DNA of 64,000 bases from Spongilla lacustris (Eukaryota > Porifera > Demospongiae > Spongillida > Spongillidae). How positions within the stretch are numbered: position 1 is the stretch's first letter; each line of letters starts with the position of its first letter. Position numbers and translations under genes: made by a program. The notes under the pieces are model-generated. The model was not told the DNA's origin and ran no database searches. It saw only the letters and a program-made list of their open reading frames with translations. Location of the stretch: NCBI GenBank assembly GCA_949361645.1, contig OX442420.1:3827882-3891881 (forward strand). The letters run 5' to 3'. Below are positions 15,001-25,600 of the stretch, in pieces.

Positions 15001-17307
15001 TGCTGAATGCTATACAAGGAGTGAAGCTTTGTGCTCATTGCTACGCATGGAGTGAAGCTTTACACTCTATCCTGTACTTGGAGTGAAGCTTTGTGCTCAT
15101 TGCTATAAATGGAGTTAAGTAATATGCTCATTGCTATATATGGAGTGAAGCTTTATGCTCAATTCTACACAAGAAGTGAAGCTTTGTGCTCATTTCTATA
15201 CATGAAGTGAAGCTTTATGCTCATTGCTATACATGGAGTGAAGCTTTATGCTCAATGCTATACAAGGAGTGAAGCTATATGGTCATTGCTATACGTGGAG
15301 TTAAGCTTTATGCTCAATGCTATACAAGAAGTGAAGCTATATCCTCATTGCTATACATCGAGTGAAGCCTTGCGCTAATTGTTATAATTGGAGTGAAGCT
15401 TTAAGCTCATTGCTATGCATGGAGTGAAGCTTTATGCTCAATGCTATACTAGGAGTGATGCTTTATGCTCATTGCTATACATGAAGTGACGCGTTATGCT
15501 CATTGCTATACATGGAGTGAAGCTTTAGGCTCAATGCTATACAAGGAGTGAAGCTATATGCTCATTGCTATACATGGAGTGAAGCTTTAAGCTCATTACT
15601 ATACATGGAGTGAAGCTTTGCGCTCATTGTTAAACATGGAGTGAGGCTTTATGCTCATTGCTATACATAGAGTGAAGCTATATGCTCAATGCTACACAAG
15701 TAGTGAAGCTATATGCTCATTGCTATACAAGAAGTGAAGCTATATGTTCAATGCTGTACATTGAGTGAAGCATTATGCTCATTTCTATACATGGAGTGAA
15801 GCTTTATGCTCATTGCTATACCAGGAGTGAAGCTATGTGCTCATTGCTATACATGGAGTGAAGCTTTTTGCTCATTGCTATGCATGAAGTGAAGCGTTAT
15901 GCTCATTGCTATGCATGGAGTGAAGCTTTAGGCTCAATGCTATACAAGCAGTGAAGCTATATGCTCATTGCTATACATGTAGTGAAGCTTTAAGCTCATT
16001 TCTATTCATGGAGTGAAGCTTTATGCCCACTGCTATAGTTGGATTGATGCTTTTTCTCATTGTTATACATGGAGTGAGGTGTTTTGCTCATTCATTTACA
16101 TGGAGTGAAAACTTGTGCTCATTGCTACACGTAATGCTCATTGCTACACATGGAGTGAAGCTTTATGCTCATTGCTATACACGGAGTGAAGCTTTATGCC
16201 CATTGCTATACATGGAGTGGATACACATGGAGTGAAGCTATATGCTCGTTGCTTTACATTTAGTGAAGCTTCATGCTCTATGCTCTACATGGAGTGATGC
16301 TTTTTTCTCATACCTATACATAGAGTGAAGCTTTATGCTCAATGCTATACAAGGGGGAAGGCTTTATGCTCATTGTATACATGGATTGAAGATTTATGCT
16401 CATTGTTATACATGAATTGAAGCATTATGCTCATTGCTATACATGGTGTAAAGCTTTATGCTCTAATATTATACATGGAGTGAGGCTTTATGCTCATTGC
16501 TACGCATGGAGTGAAGCTTTACGCTCAATTCTATACATGGAGTGAAGCTTTATGCTCGTTACTACGCATGGAGTGAGGCTTTATGATCATTGCTTCACAA
16601 GAAGTGAGGCTATTTGCTCGTTGCTTTGAAAGGAGTGAAGTAGTACACTTATTGCTATCATGGAGTGAAGCTGTATGCTCAATGTTATACAAGGAGTGAT
16701 GCTATATGCTCACTGCTATACATGGAGTGAAGCTTTATGCTCATTGCTATCCATGGAGTGATGATTTTTGCTCATTGCTATACATGGAGTGAAGCTGTAT
16801 GCTCATTGCTACACATGGGTAAGATTTTTGGTCGTTGCTTTACATGGAGTGAAATTATATGCTCACTACTATATATGGAGTGTAGCTTTATGCTCATTCC
16901 TATACATTGAGTGAATCTTTGTGCTCATTGCTATACATGGGGTGATGCAATATGCTCATTGCTATACATGGAGTGATGCTTTATGCTCAATGCTATGCAA
17001 TGAGTGAAGCTATATGCTCATTGCTATGCATACAGTTAAGCTTTATACTCATTGCTTTACAAGGAGTGAAGCTATATCCTCATTGCTATACATGGAGTGA
17101 AGCTTTATGCTTAATGCTATACAAGGAGTGAAGGTATATGCTCATTGCTATGCATGGAGTGATGCTTTATGCTCATAACTATACTCGGAGTGAAGCTTTG
17201 TGCTCATTGGTATACAAGGAACGAAGCTATATGCTCATTGTTATACATGGAGTGAAGCTTTATGCTCATTGCTATACATGAAGTGAGGCGTTATGCTCAT
17301 TGCTATA
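1..17307 (+). repeat. Satellite A, 31-bp tandem array, block 1 (plus orientation)
   Basis: Uninterrupted head-to-tail array of a 31-bp unit whose core reads ATGCTCATTGCTATACATGG and which ends in AGTGAAGCTTT, so most units carry a HindIII site. The array begins before the window. Monomers vary by substitutions (GCTATA/GCTTTA, CATGG/CAAGG, GCTTT/GCTATA) and by occasional indels that truncate a unit, for example the 'GTTGATACACATGG' junctions near 530, 6714 and 12052. Variant monomers recur in the same order, showing higher-order repeats: the 'ATACCTGG...TGCTCGGAGTGAAGCTG' variant pair lies at 1211, 4074 and 7151. Thirty-one is not a multiple of three, so any open frame walks through all three phases every 93 bp. 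The short ORFs here are repeat translations, not genes. I see no unique sequence in this block. Confidence 0.97.
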
Positions 17308-17670
17308 AAGCTGCACTCCATCTATAGCAATGAGCATATAGCTTCACTCCTTGTATAGCATTGAGCATAAAGCTTCATTCCATGTATAGCATTGAGCATA
17401 TGGCTTCACTCCTTGTATAGCATTGAGCATATAGCTTCACTCCTTGTTTAGCTTTGAGCATATAGCTTCACTCCATGTATAGTAATGTGCATACAGCTTC
17501 ACTCCTTGTATAGCATTGAGCATAAAGCTTCACTCCATGTCTAGTACTGAGCTTAAAGCTTCACTCCATGTATAGCAATGAGCATATAGCTTCACTCCAT
17601 GCATAACAATGAGCATAAAGCTTCACTCCATGTATAGCATTGAGTACAAAGCTTCACTACATGTATAGCA
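17308..17670 (-). repeat. Satellite A block 2 (inverted)
   Basis: The same 31-bp unit in reverse complement (AGCAATGAGCATA ... GCTTCACTCCATGTAT). The switch is abrupt: plus-strand units end in CATTGCTATA at 17307 and the next bases read AAGCTGCACTCCATCTATAG, a head-to-head junction with no spacer. About 12 monomers follow before a non-satellite island begins at 17671. Together with 21187-22620 this forms one inverted stretch into which the island is set. Confidence 0.95.
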
Positions 17671-17673
17671 GGA

Positions 17674-17710
17674 GGAGGCCATACGGTTGGACCAGCGTTT
17701 GGGTCCTATA
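17674..17710 (+). repeat. 37-bp direct repeat, left copy
   Basis: Begins GGAGGCCATACGGTTGGACC and ends GGGTCCTATA. A second copy at 21140-21176 in the same orientation differs at two adjacent positions (GT versus AC in the middle). The two copies mark almost exactly the outer limits of the non-satellite island. Both are followed by TA-rich sequence; the right copy runs into TATATATATAACAAAG, and similar bases (TATAAATATAACAAGG) follow the foldback element at 18937. This suggests a foldback insertion just inside the left copy. The repeats could be remnants of LTR-like ends of a larger element; they are too short to identify. Confidence 0.85.
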
Positions 17711-17712
17711 TG

Positions 17713-18936
17713 CAGTTGAGAACATGATAGTTGGACATATAATTTTTTTTGATTAAGTTTTACTTTCGAATGGAGTATCTCAGTAGCCTGACATCTTTAT
17801 TAAAATCTAATTGCACACATCTGTGCCTATGCCACATGGCCATATAAGTTTGAAAAAGAAATAAGTCACATTACTTCTAAGGCTCGTTAATGAATTATCT
17901 AGTGACCTCTCTCCAAAACAATTTGTTTGTCGAGTTTCTCCGCGCACATTGAACGGATCCCAACGAAATTGGGTGTGTCACTAAAGGACCTAGGTGCGCA
18001 AGTTTTTAGTCTTACGCATCTAACATCGGACTAACCGTTGTGCCGTTATTCACAAAAAGGCGCCTTTGTAGGGCCTAATTTGTTAAGATCAACGTTTTCA
18101 AATGCGCTTTCGAATGGCTGAGGGCGTTACCTGTGTTGATGGAAAGTACCTGGAATATCCCAGAGTCTGAGTGCTTCAACAATCGCGCCAGTTTTGGCGT
18201 GGAGACATCCGGTCGCTTTTTAAGCTCGATACAGCAGCCTTGCTAGCCTGTCTTGAAGATCGGCTCGTACTCGGTAGGTGCAGCTTCGTCGGTTTTGGTT
18301 ATCAAACGAACCATTTCCATCAACACAGGCAACGCCCTCAGCCATTCGATAACCAGAAATAACCGGACCGACGCAGTGTTTTAAATTATATTCACAGTAA
18401 ATTAATCGAAATTATTCAAAATGGCGACACTACCAAGCCACTGATGTTTCAAAACATGTTTTGTACGGTAGTTTTATCGCAATGAGCTCATACCGTAGCT
18501 AAATCGATAGAATGCCCATCGTACGATTTATTCTGAAATTCCTGCAAGCTATCAAAAGCGCATGGGAAAACATTCATCTTAACAAATAAGGCCCTACAAT
18601 GGCGCCTTTTTGTGAATAACGGCACAACGGTTAGTCCGATGTTGGATGCGTAAGACTGAAAACTTGCGTACGTAGGTCCTTTAGTTACACACCCGTTCAA
18701 TGTGCGCGGAGAAACTCGACAATCAAATTGTTTTGGAGAGAGGTCACTAAATAATTAATTAACGAGCCTTAGAAGTCATGTGACTTATTTCTTTTTCAAG
18801 CTTATATGGCCAAGTGGTATAGGCACAGATGTGTGCAATTAGATTTTAATAAAGATGTAAGGTTACTGAGATACTCCATTCGAAAGTAAAATTTAATCAG
18901 AAAAAATTATTTGTCCAATTATCATGTTCTCCACTG
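17713..18936. mobile_element. Foldback (long inverted repeat) DNA element, non-autonomous
   Basis: The left arm (about 17713-18111) is the reverse complement of the right arm (about 18551-18936) at roughly 90 % identity by eye. The outer ends are CAGTTGAGAACATGAT on the left and ATCATGTTCTCCACTG on the right. Inside the arms there is a nested inverted repeat, 18112-18143 against 18316-18349 (TGGCTGAGGGCGTTACCTG and its complement, one or two mismatches). The remaining middle is AT-rich and non-coding. No transposase is visible; small ORFs in it are incidental. Long arms with a short unique centre fit foldback or large MITE-type elements mobilised in trans. A clear target-site duplication is not visible: the flanks are ...CCTATATG and TATAAATA, possibly a TA-type target. 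Superfamily not assigned. Confidence 0.85.
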
Positions 18937-19980
18937 TATAAATATAACAAGGTTTTTCTGCCCGCACTGTGTGTGCCCGGGGTTTGAAGAGTGGCTGCGT
19001 GGTATCCCACCGTCCATGGATGCTATATGAGACGCCTGATACAACAGACTATTGCCCATGCATCTCATCATGTAGAACATTACCTAAAAAACCATTAGCT
19101 CACGTGGTACCTCCCCTTCTTGGATGTCTATTTAGATCTAGACATATGAATGCCATTAGACATGGCTGAAACCTGTAAAAGCACTGGCTGAAATCAGAGA
19201 CAATGTCTTTTCCTCTCACCATATTGCTAACTAATACCCAATGCTGAGTTGCCTAGCAACCTAAATAAATGTTTTAAAATTAACATATTTTGATTTGGAT
19301 TTTGTATACATAAATGCCTGAAAACATGGCAACACAAACAAGGTACATATACAAGGATAGACCCACTAGAGACTGAATCAAACCCTCTTAGAGTGATGTC
19401 CAATCATAACCTATTCTTCATATCCCAGATCTTGTCCACTGCAGGCTGGCCCCTCCATTCCAAGAGCTCACTGGTGAACCATGGATTGTCACACTGAACA
19501 GACATTTGAACCAAGCAGACATTACTAAACTGAGCACCCAGAAAATTAAAAACATGAAAAAGATGGATAAATAGAGAGATTCCTATCACGTGCTTCAAAC
19601 TGTGACAACGTGCTTCATCACCTGATTCCGCCTGAAGAAGGAACAAATACCGTTCCGAAACCGGTCGCGTATGGAAGTGATGGATCTGATCTGAAGGATG
19701 GATGAAAGGAAACGTATGTTAAACATATTCATTAGTGGCGTGTGTATTGTAAACATTAAAACCAATGCCAATCAAAGCTATACGCTACAGCGCTCCGCTT
19801 ATACACATACAAAGACTAGGCAGAAAAAAGCCTAACAAAACGGGTGAAGCATCTAGTCAATTCCTCGTGCCACGAGGGACCAAAAAAATGGCAGGTACGA
19901 CTGACAACAAATTCAGACCGAAAAACACTCCAGCAGACAAACGATGAGAACCAGGCACCCCCTCCTAACTCCAGGAGGAG
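18937..19980. other. Unassigned non-satellite sequence
   Basis: About 1 kb of moderate-complexity sequence between the foldback element and the hAT remnant. A minus-strand open frame of 80 codons (19404-19646) and a plus-strand one of 66 codons (18969-19169) are present, but neither shows a family motif I recognise. The plus strand around 19628-19680 reads as a proline/glutamate-rich phrase (PEEGTNTVPKPVA), reminiscent of C-terminal retroelement sequence, but it is too short to assign. It may be part of whatever larger element owns the 37-bp flanking repeats. Confidence 0.4.
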
Positions 19981-21135
19981 CAGCGGCGACGGAAGGAATT
20001 AAAAAGTGTAGCCGCCATTGTGAATATTAACAATAATTAGTGATACAAAAGTGAGTTTACACTATAGTACACATCAGTCTTTGCAACTAAACTGCTCTGA
20101 ACCGAAAATAAAATCATTACCAATATCGAACAAATTGAGGCTTTCGGTAATATTGCTATAGATGTGAAGTAGCATTGCATTATTCAACCGCACTTGTGTC
20201 ATAGTACTTCATAAAAAGGTTTTAATTCTTCGCAGCGTGCTGAAAGAACGTTCGCTTGTAGCATTTGTTGCAGGCCGGACCAAAATCAGCGATACTAATG
20301 TGCAAACTTGTGAAACAAGCACTCTTTGGATGGGTGTGAGCCTGTGAGGTCCCTTAGATACACCACAACACATTGTAGAGTATACCTTCCATTGAATATA
20401 GGCAGATTTTGAGACATTATATCTAAGTGCAGTCTCAACTGATCAATGTTAAGATCATTACTGTAAAATTCAGTCACAAACTGCAATTCTTCATCGAAAT
20501 TTTCTTTATGTGCTGCTTTCAATAGAAGATTTTCTAGCTTATACAATAAACCTGATATCCAGGCTGAGTTTGAATACCACAGATTATCAGGTCTAGTGCT
20601 TCAAAGAAAATACGACGGTACATATCTTGTACATTTCCTGGATGATCTCCTTTACTTGAACCAGAATCATATCGTTTACATGGCCTTATTTTGCGTGGTA
20701 GCGTGGGATCAGTATAAGCATCTTTTCCGACTTTGCTAACAGGCAAGTATGATACACTACACTGTCATTTTCTTCACAATAGTGAAGCCAGGGCCACTTA
20801 TCAAACCAAGAGTGTTGAAAGGATCTTTTGGCTACATTGGTCTTACCATATTCACGTTTTGGAAACGGAAACCCTCTAGGTTGATGCGGTATATAAGGAG
20901 TACAACTTGCAATCGCCGAACTTGAAGCCATTTTCTTAAGAAACACAAATCACGTGGAGAGCAGCAGGTATACAGTAGCAGATGTAAGCTGAAATGATTA
21001 TCCCTATAGCTCATATACCTCCTGCTCACCAGTGATGTAACTGCTATGAATAAATAATACGATCATGAATCACTAATCATCGGTACAAAAAGTGGAGCGA
21101 CCATGGTGGCTACGGCTGCCACGGTTCCGTCGCCG
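19981..21135 (-). mobile_element. Decayed hAT-superfamily DNA transposon
   Basis: A transposase remnant on the minus strand is enclosed by imperfect inverted sequences. The left side has CAGCGGCGACGGAA (19981) and GTAGCCGCCATTGTG (20008) then AATTAGTGAT (20035). The right side has ATCACTAATC (21069), CCATGGTGGCTAC (21101) and TTCCGTCGCCG (21125), the complements in reverse order. CAG... is a usual hAT terminus, but the right end does not finish with a clean complement and no 8-bp target duplication is evident, so the exact ends are tentative. At about 1.15 kb it is far shorter than an autonomous hAT (commonly 2.5-4 kb), indicating an internal deletion. Confidence 0.65.
20074..20946 (-). pseudogene. 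hAT transposase remnant (TTF zinc finger plus hAT dimerisation domain)
   Basis: A transposase would cut and paste the element by DNA binding, an RNase H-like core and dimerisation. From the 5' end at 20946, the first segment (to about 20700) contains FPKREYGKT, then KRSFQHSWFDKWPWLHYCEE and YHTCLLA. This matches the TTF-type zinc finger at the start of ZMYM1-like hAT proteins, although the first cysteine of the CHTC-like motif reads Y. A second segment (20746-20534) has YRRIFFEALDLI and a third (20546-20295) has LRLHLDIMSQNL, both typical of the C-terminal half. The last segment, about 20276-20074, has PATNATSERSFSTLRRIKT, the hallmark of the hAT C-terminal dimerisation domain. The segments lie in three different frames and a TGA at 20209-20211 interrupts the last. 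The catalytic middle is missing: roughly 290 codons remain against 600-900 usual. Not functional. Family call firm; boundaries by eye. Confidence 0.85.
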
Positions 21136-21139
21136 TAAA

Positions 21140-21176
21140 GGAGGCCATACGGTTGGACCAGCACTTGGGTCCTATA
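21140..21176 (+). repeat. 37-bp direct repeat, right copy
   Basis: Second copy of the repeat at 17674-17710, same strand, two mismatches. It is followed by a short TATATATATA run and then directly by inverted satellite A at 21187, so it forms the right edge of the island. Confidence 0.85.
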
Positions 21177-21186
21177 TATATATAAC

Positions 21187-22620
21187 AAAGCTTCACTCTA
21201 TGTGTAGCAATGAGCATAAAGATTCACTCCATGTATAGCATAGAGTAAAAAGCGTCACACCATATACAGCAATGAGCATAAATCTTCACTCCATGTTTCG
21301 CTATGAGCATAAAGCTTCACTCCATCTGTAGGAATAAGCAAAAGCTTAAAGCAATGAGCATTAAGCTTCACTCCATGTATAGCAATGAGCATATAGCTTC
21401 CCTCTTTGTATAGCATAGACCATAAAGCTTCACTCCATTTGTAGCAACGAGCATGAAGCTTCACTCCACGTTAAGCAATGAGCTAAAACTCTTCACTCCG
21501 TGTATAGCAAAGAGTATAAAGCATCACTCCATGTACAGCAATATGCATAAAGCTTCACTCCATGTATAGCAATGAGCATAAAGCTTCACTCCATGCATAG
21601 CATTGAGTATAAAGCTTCACTCAATTTGTAGCAATGAGCATGAAGCTTCACTCCATGTACATCAATGAGCATAAAGATTCAGTCCATTTTAAGCAATGAG
21701 CTAAAAATTTTCATTCCGTGTATAGCAAAGAGTATAAAGCGTCACTCCATGTACAGCAATGAGCATAAAGCTTCACTCCATGCATAACAATGAGTATAAA
21801 GCTTCACTCCATGTACAGCATTGAGTATAAAGCTTCACTACATGTATAGCAATGGTCATGAAGCTTCACTCCATGTATAGCAATGAGCATAAAGCTTCAC
21901 TCCATGTACAGCAATGAGCATAAAGCTTCACTCCATGTATCGGTATGAGCATAAAGCTTCACTCTATGTATAGGAATGAGCAAAAGCTTCACGACATGTA
22001 CAGCAAGGAGCACAGAGCTTCAGTCCAAGTAAAGCAATGAGCTTGAAGCTTCACTCCATGTGTAGCAATCAGCATAAAGCTTCTCTCCATGTATAGCAAA
22101 GAGCACAAAACTTACTTCCATGTATAGTAATGAGCATAAAGCTTCACTCCGTGTATAGCAATGACCATATAGCTTCACTCCGTGTATAGCATTGAGCATA
22201 AAGCATCACTCCATGTATAGCAATGAGCATAACGCTTCATTTCATGTATAGCAATGAGCATAAAGCTTCACTCCATGTATAGCAATGAGCATAATGCTTC
22301 ACTCCATGTATAGCAATGCGCACAAAGCTTCACTCCATGTATAGGAATGAGCACACAGCTTCACTCCATGTATAGCAATGAGCATATTACATCACTCCAT
22401 GTAAAGCAAAGAGCAAATAGCCTCACTCCATGTGTAGCAATGAGCATAAAACTTCACTCAAAGTATAGTAATGAACATAATGCTTCACTCCATATAGAGT
22501 AATGAGCACATAGCTTCACTCCATGTATAGGATAGAGCATCAAGCTTCACTCTATGTATAAAGCTTCACTCCATGTATAATAATGAGCATAAAGCTTTAC
22601 ACCATGTATAGCTATGAACA
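21187..22620 (-). repeat. Satellite A block 3 (inverted)
   Basis: About 46 monomers of the 31-bp unit in reverse complement, continuing the orientation of block 2 across the island. The units read AAGCTTCACTCCATGTATAG then CAATGAGCATA. Some are shortened, such as 21341-21352 and 22551-22566. One variant run (AAAGAGTATAAAGCRTCACTCC with GAGCTAAAA before it) recurs at about 21480 and 21690, a local duplication of seven monomers. The block ends at about 22620, where the array flips back to plus. Confidence 0.95.
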
Positions 22621-25600
22621 TAAGCTATAAGCTTTATGCTCATTGCTATACATGAAGTGAAGCGTTATGCTCCTTAATACACATGGAGTGGAGCTATATG
22701 CTCGTTGCTTAACATGGAGTGAAGCTTCATGCTCATTGCTATACATGGAGTGAAGCTTTCTGCTCATACCTATATATGGAGTGAAGCTTTATGTTTAATG
22801 CTACACAAGGAGGGAAGCTATTTGCTCATTGCTATACATGAAGTGAAGCTTTATGCTCATTGTTATACATGAATGGAAGGTTTATGCTCATTGCTATACA
22901 TGGTGTAAAGCTTTATGCTCATTATAATACATGGAGTGACGCTTTATGCTCATTACAACACATGGAGTGAAGCTTTATGCTCTATCCTATGCATGGAGTG
23001 AAGCTTTGTGCTCATTGCTATAAATGGAGTGAAGCTTTATGCTCATTGCTATACATGGAGTGAAGCTTTTTGCTCATTGCGACACGTGGAGTGAGGCTTA
23101 TTGCTCGTTGCTTTAAATGGAGTGAAGGTATGCTCATTGCTATACACGGAGTGAAGCTTTATGCTCAATCCTATATATGGAGTGCAGCTTTGTGCTCATT
23201 GCTATACATGGAGTGAAGCTTTATGCTCATTGATATACAAGGAGTGAAGCTTTATGCTCATTGCTATACATGAAGTGAAGCTTTATGCTCATTGCTATAC
23301 ATGGAGTTAAGCTTTATGCTCAATGCTATACAAGAGTGAAGCTATATGCTCATTGCGATCATGGAGTTGAGCTTTATGCTCTATGCTATACAAGAAGTGA
23401 AGCTATATGCTTATTGCTATTCATGGAGTGAAGCTTTATACTCATACCTATACATGAAGTGAAGCGTAATGCTCAATGCTGTACATGGAGTGAAGCTTAA
23501 TGCTTATTGCAATTCATGGAGTGAAGCTTTTAGCTCATTGTTATACATGGAGTGAAGCTTTTTAGCTCATTGCTTAGCATGGAGTGAAAGTTTATGCACA
23601 ATACTATGCATGGACTGAAGCTTTATACTCATTGCTACACATGCTCGTTCCTATACATGGAGTGAAGTAATATGCTCATTGCTATGCATGGAGTGAAGCT
23701 TTATGCTCATTCCTATACATGGAGTGACGCATTGTGCTCATTGCTATACATGGAGTGAAGTTTTATGCTCATTGCTATACATGGAGTGAAGCTTTGTGCT
23801 CATTGCTATGCAAGGACTGAAGCTATAATCTCATTGCAATACATGGAGCGCTTTATGCTCATTGCTATACATGAAGTGAAGCGTTATGCTCATTGCTATA
23901 CATGAAGTGAAGCGTTATACTGAATGCTATACAAAGAATGAAGCTATATGCTCATTGCTATACATGGAGTGAAGCTTTATGCTCATTGCTATACATGAAG
24001 TGAAGCGTTATGCTCATTTCTATATATGGAGTGACACTTTATGCTCATTGCTATGCAAGGCATGAAGCTATGTGCTCATTGCTATACATAGAGTGAAGCT
24101 TTGTGCTCATTGCTATACATGGAGTGAAGCTTTATGCGCATTGCTATAGTTGGAGTGAAGCTTTTTCTCATTGTTACACATGGAGTGAAGCAGTATACTC
24201 ATTGCTATACATTTTATTGAAGCTTTATGCTCATTGTTATACATGATTTGAAGCTTTATGCTCATTGCTATACTTGGTGTAAAGCGTTATGCTCATTGCT
24301 ACACATGGAGTGAGGCTCTTTGCTCGTTGCTTTACATGGAGTGAAGTAATATGCTCATTGCTAAGCATGGAGTGAAGCTTTATGCTCATTTCTATACATG
24401 GAGTGAAGCTTTATGCTCCTTATTATACATGATGTGAAGCTTCATGCTCATTTCTACACATGGAGTGAAGCTTTATGCTCATTGCTATACATGAAGTGAA
24501 GCGTTATGCTCATTGCTATTCATGGATTGAAGCTTTTATTCTCAATGCTATACAAGGAGTGAAGCTATATGCTCATTGCTATACATGGAGTGAAGCTTAA
24601 TGCTCATTACTAAACATGGAGTGAAGCTTTATGCTCATTGCTATAAATGGAGCGAAGCTTTATGCTCATTATGCTATACATGGAGTGAAGCTTTATGCTC
24701 ATTGCTACACATGGAGTGAGGCTTTTTGCTCGTTGCTTTACATGGAGTGAAGTATAATGCTCATTACCATACATTGAGTGATGCTTTATGCTCATTTGTA
24801 TACATGGAGTGAAGCTGTGTGCTCATTGCTATACATGGAGTTTAGCTTTATGTACATTGCTATAGATGGAGTGAAGCTTTGTGCTCATTGCTATGCAAGG
24901 AGTGAGGCTATATGCTCATTGCTAGACATGGAGTGAAGCTTTATGCTCATTGCTATACATGGTGTGAAGCTTTATGCTCCCATGGAGTGAAGCTTTACGC
25001 CCATTGCTATACATCGAGTTGATACACATGGAGTGAAGATATATACTCGTTGCTTTACATGGAGTAAAGCTTCATGCTCATTGCTATACATAGAGTGAAG
25101 CTTTATGCTCATACCTATGCATGGAGTTAAGCCTTATGCTTAATGCTACACAAGGAGGGAAGCTATATGCACATTGCTATGCATGAAGTGAAGCATTATG
25201 CTCATTGCTGTACATGGAGTGAAGCTTTATGCTCATTGCTATACATAGAGTGAGGCCTTTTGCTCGTTGCTTTACATGGAGTGAAGTATAATGCTCATTG
25301 GTATACATTGAGTGACGCTTAATGCTCATTCGTATACATGGAGTGAGGCATTGTGCTCATTGCTATACATGGAGTTTAGCTTTATGCACATTGCCATAGA
25401 TGGAGTGAAGCTTTGTGTTCATTGCTATGCAAGGAGTGAAGCTATATGCTCATTGCTAGACATGGAGTGAAGTTTTATGCTCATTGCTATACATGGTGTG
25501 AAGCTTTATGCTCACATGGAGTGAAGCTTTACGCCCATTGCTATACATCGAGTTGATACACATGGAGTGAAGCTATATGCTCGTTGCTTTACATGGAGTA

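Noticed and set aside
19248..19260. GTTGCCTAGCAAC resembling an RFX X-box
   Set aside because: A single 13-bp match without a neighbouring gene; expected by chance and not supportable as a regulatory site.
20100..20230. A separate short gene next to the hAT remnant
   Set aside because: The minus-strand reading is the end of the hAT dimerisation domain interrupted by a TGA, not an independent gene.
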